64,000 nt of DNA from Linepithema humile (GCF_040581485.1 NC_090128.1:9176001-9240000), one strand, 5' to 3'. Shown: positions 39,858 to 51,990, counted from the stretch's first letter. Numbers and translations: made by a program. The notes: generated by a model from the letters alone, not told the origin.

Positions 39858-41726
39858 CTGCAGGCCCGAAGGACGGACCAAAACAAGCAAAACGCCGCCG
39901 TTTTGTGAATTAATCTTTCATACGTCGCCGCGTTGCATCGCGTCGGCTCGAAGAGAGACCGATTGAAGCCCCGAGTGTCAATCGGACCTCGGGTCCTTCG
40001 TCGTTCCAGGCGTGTTTTTGCCGCGAATGATGGAATGACAGATCAATCGGTACTCAATGGGACGACGTTTTCTAATGAAAACGTCGAAAAGGCCGCTCTT
40101 TCCTTCTCTTTGAGCGCGAGGCGAATCTTCACACGGCAAGAAATATCTGACGGTCAAGTTGTATTTATATCGAAAATTTATATCTCGATTATGTATCCGA
40201 GAGTCTACATATAATTTTAAATAAATTAAAAATGTCTGCTAATATTGCATGCCTTATTATCAAAAATTTGCACTATTATATGTGGAAAGACTTTGTATTA
40301 CAAATTGCAGAAAATTGATGCTTCAATGTAAACTTTAATATGTCAACGCTTAAAATTTCTGATACTTATCGGATTTATAAAAAACCGTACATGTTTTCTA
40401 CTGCTATATCGTTGCTATATAATGCAAGTATCGTGTAAATCACATGTGACGTAAAATAATCTCGGCGAATAATCTGCATATAATAGAGAGAATATCGAGT
40501 CGCGTTCCTTTTTCGATGAAAGGGTAAGATCATTTTAGTCGTTGAAGGGTGAAAACATTATCTCAATGGGCTCGACGATGGTAAGTTTATGACAGTTTCG
40601 TCCAGCGATGATCTATGATGCGTTTGTCGCGAGCAAAATGTCACGCAAAAATTTGATATCTTCGCACTTATCCTGCGAAAAGTTCAGAGAAAATTGTGCT
40701 CACTCGGCGAGATCCGTGAGTAGGAAAGTGGCGAGTCGATTAAGGATTTTAAAGCATTGAGCCAAACGATCGAGCGAGGTAGTTTAAAATCCTGAAGGGA
40801 AAGTTCCGAGAAAAGATTACTCGTCACAGCTGGAGATAGGAAGCCGGTCGTTAGGAGCGTTTATATTCTCGCGTAACGATTACACGCGGTGCTGATACTA
40901 AATTGCGGGTTAATCGCCCGCTCGGCGCGGCCCTAGTCGCGCAATTCAGCGGCAGATTAAGGCACTCGGAAGCTTATAGGCGTACGCGAACTAATATCGG
41001 TGCTTTCCATCTAAAAATTATGCCGCGAAAATTTGGAGTCAAACAAATTCTAATTTTTTTATTATTTAAAATCAAGCATTATTGTAACAAAAAACAAATA
41101 TCACGTAATTAATAACATTTAAATATAAAAATATTGTTTTTCACTATTATTAAATATTATAATTTCGTATATTTTACACCTCGAATATTTATCGAATCGA
41201 GTTTATTTTATGTCGTCAGATTTCAGGAAAAAGGCTCCCGTGCAATAAACCGCTACTTCTCCTGATTGCGACCGCAATTTTACAAGGCCGGTGCTCCACA
41301 TCGCGCTGCAATCGCTGCAAATGCGACGCGCGTAGTAGATTAATAGAAATAATGTCTCCCGAGATAATGATGCGGGCGATGCGTGACAAAATGTTGGGGA
41401 GGAGCCCGCGCAGCTTGTTAAAATAATTAAGGCAGGTGTCGAGCGCGACGACGCGTCTATTTTTCGATCGCGATAACGCCGAGCGTGCGATCGAGAATAT
41501 ACTTTGTCTTCTTCTATTTATACGGCGCGCGCCGCGTTACCGGTTATACGCGCGTGGAAGTCGGTAGAAAGTGATAACGCGACTCGAATACTCTCCTCAT
41601 TTCGCTGTTTCATGAGGTTTCATTAATATTCGCCGATATATAACTCGAGTCTCCCGCCGTGTGGTTTCTCTTCTTTTTCTGCCACGCGGATAATCTACAT
41701 ACGACGCGACATGCAAATTATCTCAC
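39858..41726 (-). other. Intron of about 1.9 kb between exons B and C
   Basis: It begins GTGAGA and ends ccttcgggcctgcag in minus-strand reading. It is AT-rich near 41040-41220 and more CpG-rich near 41270-41650. I see no exon-like segment, RNA gene or transposon in it. Confidence 0.65.
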
Positions 41727-41959
41727 CTTTCGTCCTTGGCGTCGCGCCTAGGCTCCTTCCTATCACGATCCTTATCCTTGTAGCTGTCCGCCTTTTTTGC
41801 CTTAGACTTCGACTTGGAGTCGCCTTTGGCGACCTTGTGCTCGCCACCGCGCTCTGCGCTGACGACGACCACGGCGGCGCTCTCGTTGCAGGACTGCGCG
41901 CCGGAAGCGCTCGGAGACGTGGAGGACGATGTCGACGCTGCTCGGCTGTTAGTGTAATC
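41727..41959 (-). CDS. Internal coding exon B: Ser/Thr-rich then Lys/Asp/Arg-rich segment
   Basis: This 233-base exon holds 77 codons plus two bases. It starts after a CAG acceptor with DYTNSRAASTSSSTSP and ends at a donor AAAG then GTGAGA. Residues 7-20 of the exon are mostly Ser, Thr and Ala. Residues 30-34 are a short valine run. From about residue 42 onward it is dominated by Lys, Asp, Arg and Ser (for example SKSKSKAKKADSYKDKDRD). This composition is typical of a disordered linker with possible nuclear-localisation or phosphorylation sites, which is an inference. The two trailing bases AG combine with the first G of exon C to give arginine, so the phases agree. A hydrophobic plus-strand frame over the same bases is the antisense shadow. 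The family is not recognised. Confidence 0.77.
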
Positions 41960-42074
41960 CTGCACGATGCACGTATCTCGTTATCTCGTGTTCGTTCTAC
42001 GGGCACGCCGGAAGGTGGCCGGCTGTATCCAGCCGCCGATTCCGATAACGCGGAGGAGGAGTAAATAGGCTTAC
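41960..42074 (-). other. 115-base intron between exons A and B
   Basis: The intron starts GTAAGC and ends gcatcgtgcag in minus-strand reading. The pyrimidine tract is weak. The exon B frame has a stop codon 22-24 bases before the exon, and the exon A frame also reaches a stop if the intron is kept. Removal is therefore needed for an open protein. Confidence 0.7.
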
Positions 42075-42175
42075 CTTAAACCACTCCGGATAGATCGCGC
42101 TGATGGTATCCAGAAGGTCTTGATCGAGTTGAATCCTCCAAAACGGGGAGCCGCTGTCCAACCTGTGGCCAGACT
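42075..42175 (-). CDS. Internal coding exon A of an unrecognised multi-exon gene
   Basis: This 101-base exon contributes two bases that finish a split codon, followed by 33 complete codons. The acceptor reads ttttttcgattgcag just before AGTCTGG, and the donor is TTTAAG followed by GTAAGC. The peptide starts SGHRLDSGSPFW, continues RIQLDQDLLDTISAIY and ends PEWFK. Its mix of buried hydrophobics, three aromatics near the end and regularly spaced acidic residues is what a folded or conserved segment looks like, and third codon positions are mostly G or C. The exon ends in phase 0, matching exon B. The preceding exon must end with a single base of the split codon. I do not recognise the protein family. 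No start codon, signal peptide or catalytic motif is visible. Seen: splice sites and open frame. Inferred: coding status and strand. Confidence 0.8.
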
Positions 42176-42578
42176 CTGCAATCGAAAAAATACAAAAGGT
42201 TAATTTAATGAAAAGCATAATAAATATTTTTCAACCAAATATTCTCAAGTCTTCGTCATTATTCATTCTGTGAATTGGCATTCAAGAATAACGCACTGTC
42301 TATTATCAAAAATCTAATTGATTACAGAAATTAAATCCTTTAAAGATAACATCTGCAAAACTGATCCAATAAAATAGTTATATTCTTTAAAACTTGGACA
42401 GATTATTTTTTCGCGTAATTGTTTAATCGTGCCGACGTTGTCACACAAATAAGTTGCTGCATGCGCGAAGATTAGGGTTTAAAACGCGTAAGTTGCAAAG
42501 CCGCGGTGCGAAGGATCGCGGATCGGATCCTTAAGAGTCATTCCTGCCGCATAAGGGCTAATAGTGCCTGACGAGCGC

Positions 42579-42646
42579 GATACGCCCAAAGGCGTATCAA
42601 AACCTCGCGGAATGCCGGCCGCGTCGTTTCTTTCGCGCATTCCGCG
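42579..42646. repeat. Two adjacent inverted repeats just upstream of exon A
   Basis: gatacgcc/ggcgtatc (42579-42598, 4-base loop) is followed by cgcggaatgc/gcattccgcg (42606-42615 and 42637-42646, 21-base spacer). Both arm pairs are perfect. They lie in the intron upstream of exon A. Confidence 0.45.
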
Positions 42647-42774
42647 GGATTCCCTGCCTAATTTAAACGTTCGCCGGTATCGAGGGATCACCCGGCGGGA
42701 TGCTGGTGAGGCAAAGGACGACGTGTACTCGGGGACCGCGTCGCATCCTCGCGAGGACTCGCGGAAAGGGGGGG

Positions 42775-42794
42775 AGGGAGAGAGAGAGAGAGAG
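42775..42794 (+). repeat. Short (GA)n microsatellite
   Basis: GA run following a G-rich stretch. Confidence 0.85.
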
Positions 42795-45700
42795 GCGGCC
42801 CCTTCGTTACGGCGACATTCTACGGGCGAGACGCGTGCCCTGCCTCCGTAATCGAGGAGCGAGAGATGAAAAACAAGAAGCATTACTCCCAAGGGACTTT
42901 CGAATACCCCGGCCGGCGACAGAAATGCGATTTTTGCAACGCCGTTAGGGTGAACGCGCTTTCTAAAACCAGCCGTGTCTTCGGTTTTACGTAAAAGCGA
43001 CGAATCGAGTGCATAACTTTAATTCCGTAACTCGCGCGAATAAGAGGCTTCTCATCAGGAAGCTGCTTAAATTTGAAAGCATATAAAGTGTGATATTTAT
43101 AATATCGTTTATGGGCCGAATGATTTCAAAACATGTGACACGACATGTGTTTTAAAATATTTCGATATGTCAATCTCGTTAATTATTTTTATAAGTATAT
43201 TCCAGACACATCTGTCGAGAAGATTAAAGCGCCAACGTACGAAATGGGATAGAAAGGGAGAGAAATCCAGACTTCATCCGCACGGGAGAGGGAAAAGCAG
43301 GAGAATTTCACCTTAACCCAATAAATGATTAGTGTGCCGGGCATAAATGCTCAATCAGTATGCGCGCGCAGCGGACAATCCGCTGTAAATCACGGGCCGT
43401 GAATCATTCGCCGACATAAATCTAGCCTCGGCCTCCGATCAATACGTTCTTAACCGGTCACATTAGTTAAACGCGATACTAGTCGCCGTCGTTTACGGGA
43501 CACCACCCCGCGCGATGCCCTCCGTCGCTCGGTGAGGACCACAAAAAGCATCGGCGATAGTCGATGGCCTAATAGCGCCGATTCGAGAAATCCACGACAG
43601 CCATACATCATCGGCGAGATCTGCGTCTTCGATCGTGTACGCTGGATAGATTTATCGGGTGTCGTCGCAATCCGCCTTCGGGTTAATGACACGAGTTTGT
43701 GTCGTGTTAGCTAAAATAGTAGGTATCGCAGTGTGAGTAAAATGTGGGCCGATAACGACAGTGATTATCAAATTGAAGAGTGAATTGTTTTTAAATGCAG
43801 GATGTATTAATTTCGCAAAATTTTGGAAAAGTTTGTCAAATATTTCTTCTCGTCTTTGAAATAGTATTTCAAACGCTGAGAGTTCTTAACGCGGCAGGCG
43901 AACAAATCCGGCGGCGGAAAAGCAACGATCGAACACGCGAGGGGAATCTCTTATCCGCCGCAAAATATATTCGGCGAAGTATCTCGAATGCAAAATGCAT
44001 TCCTCGGAAGCGGCGGCAGTCGTGGCATCGACAACGACCATCGAAATTCGGGCAAATAAATCTCAAGAAGAGCACGCGTGCATGTTGTTTCGCCCTTGCG
44101 TCTACCTCGAAGACTCTGAGTCACTCGCTCGCTCGTCACAGGCTATCCGCGCTGCACTGGTAGCCGCGAAAAAGTGCACGCTGCACTTCGGGAATGTCGC
44201 CGGCATGTACAGGGTGTTCCCCTTCGCCGCGACCATCGATTCGCTCAACAAGAACGGTGCTACGCGCCTCTCCTCTCCCGTGTGCGCTTCTTCCTTTTTT
44301 CGTGCCGATCTCTTCGAGGAATCACCGAAGAGTGATCTTTCTTTTGCTGGTAATCGCGCGATCGTTGCGACTCGCGAAGAGCTGCATCGAGATTTGGAGA
44401 CATTATCGCGCATCGCTTAATTTGTGGCAGAACTCGGAAATTGAGGAAATTAAGCAAGAATATTTTTTCTCAACTGGACACAGAGTGTTACAGATAGTTA
44501 ACATCCTTAAAAAACCTATTGTTAACTCGACCTTTCAATCTCGCAAAATTCAAAAAAGTTGGCAATGTAAAAATTTTTTAAATGTTTTTCAGACGACGAA
44601 AAACTCTAAATTGATTTAGAAGTCTAAAAATGATAAAAATTAACATTAACATTAATTGTATTAAAATCAGAAACGATACACCGCATGTTAATTCTCGAAC
44701 GAAAATACTTTACATTCTCCTTTTGTAGCGCGGGCAAATTAGCATACGTAGGGTATGATAAATGCGGGAGCGTTGAATTTTCTTCTGTCTTATTATGCCC
44801 GAGTTAAATGTACGAGAGCACGGTCTCGCGGGTAGACCGGAGAAAGGATTCGGGTGGAGGGCAGAGCACGAAGAAAACGGAGAGAAGCCTCCGACGCGGG
44901 AGGAGGTTCTCTTACAATAGCCGTAAGCTTTGCCGCTCATTAGAGGCGAGGTCGTGGGTCACGTAGAACCGCCGCTTTGTACTTCGCTCTTGTATACGTA
45001 AGTTACGTACAAACAATATCACGGAGATCCTCTTTCTCTGGATTGTATCAGGAGATCGTCTTACCGCAAACTACACTGAATAATGAATTCTTACGACAAT
45101 ATATTTCACGCGGTGTTTTCAATTTATTTCAATTATGATGAACAAATCGAAAACGTATTCCAAATGTTTACTTATGCAGCAGACAAGTTGACGCGCGTCA
45201 AATATAAGAAACGGGAGTTGACGTCGTAGAACCGGAAGGGATTAAGGAACGAACGTCGAGGAACGTCAACCGCTCGACTCGGCGGACCTCAAGTACAATC
45301 TTTGCCGGAGGTTTACTGTCTGTCGCGCCTCGAGCGAGCGCGAGAGAAACCGGTCTTCCTTCAGTAGTACAAATATCTGTAAAGACAATAATTACGCGGG
45401 AAACACAAATTAATCGCGAAGTGCGCATACCTCTAGCGCGCATTTCGGTTGTTCAACATTCCCGCCGGTCGTAAAGCTTTAATTGGAATCGAGGCACGCG
45501 GCACAAGAGGGAAGTCCCGAGGGAGGATATCAATGTCCGGGTTGCCGAAGAATCGCTCTAACGAGTACTCGTACGCATACTCAAGCGACTAATCAACGAC
45601 ACGCTGGCGAAGGTGGCGTCCGCCGCTCTCGACGAGATTCTCTCTCGAAGAGCGGCGAGCGGGCGAGTCGCGCCGCGCGCGTCTATCCGCGTCTACTACC

Positions 45701-45876
45701 ACAGGGCGTCTCTCTTTGTTCTCGGGCGTCCCACACGGCTCGCATTGAATCCGTACGATTATAAATTGCCCTGAGAAAGCGCAGTCGGCCGTTCCGGTGT
45801 GCACTCTCGGAGGCACGCGAGAGACAACGCACGCGTGCATGCATATGTCCGCGCGCGGCGCGGGCGAGCGCGCGCG

Positions 45877-45892
45877 CTTCTTCTTCTTCTTC
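45877..45892 (+). repeat. (CTT)5 microsatellite
   Basis: Five trinucleotide units in a CpG-rich block (about 45600-45930). Confidence 0.85.
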
Positions 45893-46346
45893 GCTCGCAC
45901 GCCCGTGCGAAACACGTACAAGCGCGGGGAGACTTATTTACCGGAGGTACAGGGTCCACTTAACCCGTAACCCTCAGCTTCGTATATCTTGTCGACAATG
46001 CGTACCGATGAATTCAATACTTCCCGTCGTTCCTCCGCCTTCGCCGATCCTCTACACTTCCTCAATAAAATTCGCCCTGAGAAATATGGCGCAGCGCATC
46101 AGTGGTAGCTTTAAACCTGCATCGTGCTCTCAACTATCGTTTGTCGACCAAAATCTACGGGATGCTTATTAATTCTTTCCAAGTACTTCACATTGGAATC
46201 TTAGAAAAATATTTATGCACGCAATATCGCATTATGTGACTCAATTATTCATTGTATCGTATGGCATTGCGAGTAAATATAGTTTTTAATTATATACCAT
46301 TAGTAATGAAACACGTTAAAATTTGGAAATGTAGAAATGAACTCAC

Positions 46347-46941
46347 GGAGGAGAGCAAGTTTTCTGAATTCACTCGATAATCCGCGAGAAGTCGTCGGCA
46401 TATGATACAGCGACTCGCCGTCTCCTTCCGCTCGGCTTATTTCTTCATCACGCGCTATCGCGGCAATCGCGCGTAGGCGGTACGCGGAGCGAGGATCGTC
46501 TTGATCGAGCGGACGTTCGATCGGCCGGATCGAGCACGCTACCGATCCCCGCCGAGCGGAACGGATCAACGATACCATTGAGCGCCGCGCGATTTCTCCT
46601 TGGCGAAGGTAGCGCGATGATGGATCGTGGGTGGACGCGGCCGCGAGGTGATCGCACGGAAGAGCTCCGATGGTCGTCGACCAATCGAAAATTTCTGTCT
46701 TGTAGCGTACGCCGTTAGAGTTTCGTACGGCCGCCGTAACAGCCGGTGAAAGTCCCGCTCTTGGTCGCGCAGGATGATTGATATCGTTGGCGTAGCCCGC
46801 TTCGGCCGGACAACACAAACCTCCCTTCACTTTGTCGCCGACACAAATTTTATCTCGACGGGGTTTGTGGATCGAATTTAGTTCACATAACCGGTGTATT
46901 ATCATATTGGCATTATTATAAATTGATCTTAGAAACATCAA
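46347..46941 (-). CDS. Candidate upstream exon of the exon A-C gene (uncertain)
   Basis: An open frame of 198 codons on the minus strand ends at a consensus-like donor CTCC followed by GTGAGT. It leaves one base, C, which with the AG opening exon A would make a glutamine codon, so the phase fits (a one-in-three chance). The distance to exon A is about 4.2 kb. The translation is rich in Arg, Ala and Ser, includes no recognised motif and does not look conserved, so this could equally be 5' untranslated sequence or chance. The last in-frame methionine gives a short N-terminus beginning MPTTSRGLSSEF. The 5' boundary is unknown. Confidence 0.22.
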
Positions 46942-46954
46942 TCTTATAAAAGGC

Positions 46955-46980
46955 TATGATGTTTCTATGAAAACATCATA
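46955..46980. repeat. Short inverted repeat, 10-bp arms
   Basis: tatgatgttt (46955-46964) and aaacatcata (46971-46980) are separated by six bases. A further aaacatca copy lies just upstream at 46933-46940. Confidence 0.45.
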
Positions 46981-47569
46981 AGCTAAAAAATACTGAAGGT
47001 AAGAAGAGTCGATAATCAACACTATGGATAAAACAATTTTACTTTTCTTATTTTATTTTCAATTTATATCAGATTGATATGAAAAATCATTAAATAGATC
47101 GAGAAGATTGTAAATTTATGCTCGCCACAGATGATTCATAATGTGATAACGATAGATTAATCTTTCCATTTTTTTTGTAATATCAACTCTTTCTCATTTT
47201 TTCTTTTTTCATATTATTCATTTTCCTTCAGTAACAAAGTGAAGTAGAATTGTCTGGAAATGTTATTGGAGCGCTAAATTATCGATTGAAATGTGTTTCG
47301 CACCAGTTACAGAAGTGATAGTGAAATTTGCATGTTCCGTTAAAAATTCTACTCGCCGACGCGCGGAGCCCTTCGTATCCGCGACGAGACCGTCTCTATA
47401 ATCGGCTAGCCGGTGTTTTGCACTTGGCTCGCCAAGAGTATATAGTTGAGAATGACATCATCGACAATCTCTGGCGTACACCTAGCGCGCGTAATCGGCG
47501 GGCGAAGGCGTATCAGCTGTGTCGTATCTTATTTCCGTCTTATTCCCTTATACCATCGCGAGCACTCAC

Positions 47570-47790
47570 CGTGGATCGGTGGATGGCGAGGGGGACGGGA
47601 AAACGACTTCTCGTCGAGAGGGTTGCGGGGAGAGAGAGAGAGAGAGAGACAGAGAGAAGCGAAGAAAAGAGGGAAAAGGACGGTTGCCCGGCGAGTGGCG
47701 TCCGTACGCGAGTGGGAAAAGGACGGATAGAGCTGTCGCGCGCCGCCGTGTGTAGGTCGCGTGTCGGCAGAGCGGGCTTACGCCGCGGCA
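47570..47790 (-). other. Candidate CT-rich first (untranslated) exon ending at a strong donor
   Basis: On the minus strand a pyrimidine-rich stretch with a (CT)n run (complement of 47631-47649) leads to a donor GATCCACG followed by GTGAGT at 47570/47569. CpG-rich sequence surrounds it. It lies upstream of exon A on the same strand and could be a first exon. No conserved peptide is seen, and the 5' limit is arbitrary. Confidence 0.2.
47631..47649 (+). repeat. (AG)n microsatellite
   Basis: AG run in a purine-rich stretch that is the CT-rich leader of the candidate minus-strand first exon at 47570-47790. Confidence 0.85.
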
Positions 47791-50700
47791 TAACTAGCCA
47801 AGCGTGAGATGACGAACAGCCTCGCAGCGATTCGCTAATAGGCTGCTACCGGTGATATACCCTTCGATTTATCCCCGACAATCTCGCGATATCTTCCCAA
47901 CGTTCGAGCAAAATCGCGGACGTGGTTAATTAATATCGAGAATAGCGAGAAAACAGTTGAGTAAAAAAAGATGAAAAAGAATCAACTTGATTCTAGCTTC
48001 TTAACATAAAAGATCTTTCATTTGAAATTTCACTAATTTTATTGATTCTAAAATTTTATTAGCTTTAATTTTTATATATAAATCCTGAAAACAATATCCT
48101 TTTAATAAATATTTTTTGAAATAATGCAACTACTTTACAGCGATAAGATGCGATGCCTTTTTTATGTTGTGTCAATTCTTCTCAAGGTTTCCATGTGTTT
48201 ACTTAAAAATTGCGTTATGCACGCATCCTGAAAGGAAGACATCTTTTACGGAGTGTCGCAGGAGCATACGAATTGAGCGATAAACGCATTCGCGTGGTAG
48301 CGTGCGAATGCGATCGGACTGAATTCAAATCGACTCTTCACAGTCTCCTCCGCTTCGACTAAGATACTCGCGCAGCGGTTTTAAAAACTATACGACACAT
48401 TCGGTTTCGCGAACGGCGGCGACCCACGCGCTCACGAGAGGTGACAAACAGCCTAACGGCGCCTCGATAGCGATCTCGTTTCGGCTTATTCCATCGCTTT
48501 GCTCTCCTCTCGGCAGCGCCAGCTACAAGACAAGGTACACATGCACGTTCTACACAGCTCGGAACCTTGTACAACACTCTCGTTACGCTCTACCTTCGTC
48601 TTCGATTGCACGTTGCAAATGATAAATGGCAGGATGCGCGCCGAAGTAGTAAAAGCCGGCTCGAGGTTGGAGACTGCCGTGGCAAGCGAGCGGAATAATT
48701 TGCTACCAGGCTCACCACTCGCTCATTCGCGCGTCTTTTCATTAAAACTTCCGAAACGCCGCCAATAATCTTGCGAATATTATTCCGTATATTTAGCGGT
48801 AATTGAGCGCAGAAGTCGTATTAAGCGAAAAAGAGAGAAAGAGAATCGCACGCTGAAGAAAACGCTCGATGACGAAGAGCTTGTCCACTTTCTAATAACT
48901 CGTTATCAAACTGGACGAACAACATTTTGCTTGTCTTTTTAAGATAATTCTGGATTTAACCGCTCGAGCTTCGCGTAATCGGCGTAAGATGAGCAAATGG
49001 ATCGACATAATAAGGCTAATGACGCGCAGCAAGCAGACGTTGCATTTTCTCACGTATGTTTCTCGACGACGATTATATGTTTTCTACAAATAAACAAAAG
49101 GTAAAAAAGTTCTTGAGTGTTCAAAGTTTGTTAGATTATATAAAATTCGTAATCAGTTTGCTAATTTCTCATTTAATTAACTTGCAGAACACTTTAACTT
49201 TGATTATTTTATTTTATTGCACTTTAATAACGATGGAAAAATTTCAGAAATATATTTTATCGTAAAAATGTGGATTCCTCAATATTTTAAGAGATTATTA
49301 ATAGGCTTTTAAAATAAAAATGGTTACTTTTGCCGGAAAATGTTTGAGCTAAGAGATTTCATCTGCGATTCTCGTACGGTCGGTAGATGCGCATCAAGCC
49401 GATGTACGATCGGTCTTACGGGGGTGGCATGCGTGCTGTTGACCCGGCATGGACCGGTTCGGGTCACTCCTTTTTTCTCCCTTCATCGAGGCCTTTTTTC
49501 ATTCGCCTTTTCTTTCCTCTCCGCGTGTACCTCTCTGCGGATCCCAGCAGATATAGCCAGGTGTGACGTCACGCGAGGAGGCGTGATAGGCTATACGGAG
49601 AGTAAGCCCACGCGTGGCTCCAGGTGTGTATGTACCTGCTACGAAACTTTTCAAATCCTTTTCTAGAATAGCGTAAAGAATCGTTCGTGCCGTTTAACGA
49701 TATATTTGTCAAATGTATTCGTTAATGTACGAAATTAGTAGTGCTTTCGGACATTAGAGAAATGTACCGCGAGTTCTTAGTTGAAGATTCGCGAAGAAAG
49801 ACATCGCGCGGCCGCCATTCTTGCGGAGATAATTAAAAGGGAAATAAAAGGCAAAGCGGGGTAGGAAAAAGCATCACTGCGCGGTTGATACGCAAGTCAC
49901 CGCACGGGCGCGCAAAAAACCCGCCCAATAACCGATATTGGCACGAGTCTGAGAATCGGCCAGCGGTGGCGGTATAAAATTGCTAATTTTATATCCCTGT
50001 GCATGCCGTGGCACCGTGCCGCGCGACACAAATATAAGAACCGCCTAATTAATAATTCCGACGTATTCGTCGGTTTCGTCGTTAAAATCGGACGGAGCGA
50101 TCCTTTCTGCGATGAAGAACTGTTCTTCCACGAAGAACGATCGTTCTTCGGATATTCGCCGTGGATTCGAAACGGCGGATCGATACGGGCGACAGGCAAG
50201 AGCGATGGGATTGATCTCGATGCACGCATAGAGTATAGAAGAAAGATCGGTAGGCGCACGGCGAATTTCAATTTCCACGAAAGATAGGGAGAGAAGAATA
50301 AAATAGAATAAAACATTGCACAATACATTCGGGAAACAGTATACTCAGTATTTAAAAAAAATATGATACAATATATTAATATTTATAAATATTTTAAGAA
50401 CATGATTAAAATCGAATATTTAACAAAATCAAAATTTAGCGTGAGCATTTAATAACTTGGCGACGTAAAATAATAAAATTGGTAACGTGAAGGCATCATT
50501 AACGACCGCCTGTAACGGCCGTTAAAATGATAAAATTAGAGAACTAACGGCGGTCGGTAGATGATGCAAAAGACGCACGGCTTTTAAGTATGTACACGTA
50601 GTTTTGATTACATGAAGAAGCACGAACGTGGCAGAACCGTCTACGACCGGCTCACAACTTACGGCTGCATTAATTACCTCGTAAGTTACACCCACGAAAC

Positions 50701-51213
50701 TCGCGCGGCAATCTCTGGCAGTCCCCATGGGTGGTTCTCCTCCGGTTAAATCACCGTACAATTAAGCGCCTCTTTTTAGGAGCCGGAGGATCACGAAGTT
50801 GGACAAACGGCAATGACTTAAGACCGACGTGACGTTTCACGAGTAAGAATAACGAGCGTTTCTTTTGCAAAGCATATCGCGCAACCAATGTGGCTTTTTA
50901 TCGACTATCGCAAACAAGCCTTAAAGCGATGATTAACAATGCATTGTGTTCTATTTGTTTCTGCTCTTTATATAATCACGTTATTTTTTCAAATTATTCA
51001 CGGAAAAAATACTTTCTTAAATAGTATTTTGTAAAACGTATTTTGATTATACAGAAAGCACTGAAAAGCAAATACAAAAGAATTTTAATTTCTTATGTTT
51101 GCTTAATAACGTGGTGCCCTTAATATTACTATCAATGGTACCTTTGGTCGCGTAAGGCTGACGGCAGAAAACTAGACGTAAGCGCTTAACGTCCGCGCAG
51201 TCGGGAACGTATA

Positions 51214-51291
51214 GTAAGGCAGAGAAAAACATAAGTCGTGAAACGTATTCGCATAATAGCCTTTCACGACTTACGTTTTTCTCTGCCTTAC
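51214..51291 (-). ncRNA. Near-perfect 78-nt stem-loop, microRNA-precursor-like
   Basis: The arms 51214-51243 and 51262-51291 are reverse complements over 30 bases with a single difference. Read from the minus strand, that difference is a G:U pair, so the minus-strand RNA would have an uninterrupted 30-bp stem. On the plus strand it is an A:C mismatch, which favours minus-strand transcription. The 18-base spacer holds a further 4-bp pairing (tatt with aata) around a five-base loop. Size and shape fit a pre-miRNA or an endogenous siRNA hairpin. The arm sequence (gtaaggcagagaaaaac and on) matches no insect microRNA that I recall. It could also be the remnant of a small palindromic transposon. 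Confidence 0.4.
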
Positions 51292-51457
51292 CATTAATTG
51301 TTTATGGATCGCGGGAAACAATGAAGGAGCAAATGAGGAACGCGCGGCACGAGCTGGCCGTGAAATCGGGACTTTCATTGCAGCTACGGGGATTTCCGAA
51401 TCCACGAAGAAGACGGACGTCTCAATCGCTGTCGCGGAGCGTCCGCGGTGGTCGACA

Positions 51458-51487
51458 ATGGCGGCCAATTGCATATATATATCCCCG
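51458..51487 (+). CDS. Candidate short first coding exon, 10 codons (weak)
   Basis: ATGGCGGCC follows a CpG-rich stretch. The frame runs ten codons to TCCCCG followed by GTGAGT, in phase 0. The acaATGGCGGC context also resembles a YY1/Pho-type promoter element. A longer frame starting at 51448 reads through the donor for 96 codons and is the alternative. Confidence 0.13.
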
Positions 51488-51988
51488 GTGAGTTGGTGTT
51501 CACGCCTGCTAATCACCCAGAGTTCAGGCCTCGTACGAGGGTGATTAATGGATCGGAACCGAGTCCCGGGTACTGCGGGACAAAGTTACGAGCGAACCTA
51601 CCGCAGCCCTATATCAATCCTGATTTCCTGACGCTGCTTTCACAAAGGAGCCCTTCTTCTTCTCCTTTCCCCCTTCGTTTCTCCTCCTCCACCTTCCTCA
51701 TGCCGGATTCTCCCGTGGTACAATACAATGAACCTTGAGGCATGCATCACCCTGTCTCGATTATTCGCTCGCCGGCATCCAACCAAATTATATTAAAATC
51801 TGCATCGCGCAGCCGGGAGGAAGCGCCGTTTTTCTTCGCGAAGGAAAGTGAAGTTTCAATGTAGCCTGGAGAATTTTGAAATGCGATGCTAAATTTAGTT
51901 CGATAAGAAACTGTGTGCGCGAGAAAATTGTGTTAAGTAATGTTTTTATTATTAAATCTGTTTTAAACTTAATTCTAAAATAAAGAAG

Positions 51989-51990
<2 letters not shown>

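Larger units (their letters stand above)
42176..51213. other. Mostly noncoding stretch upstream of exon A
   Basis: It must hold, or lead to, the 5' exons of the minus-strand gene. Two strong minus-strand donors (46347 and 47570) are listed as candidates. AT-rich at 42200-42420, 46960-47260 and 47940-48140. No other supported feature. Confidence 0.45.

Noticed and set aside
41711..42064. 117-codon hydrophobic plus-strand frame resembling a membrane protein
   Set aside because: It is antisense to exon B, where Lys/Asp codons read backwards as Leu/Phe/Val. The minus strand has phase-matched splice sites.
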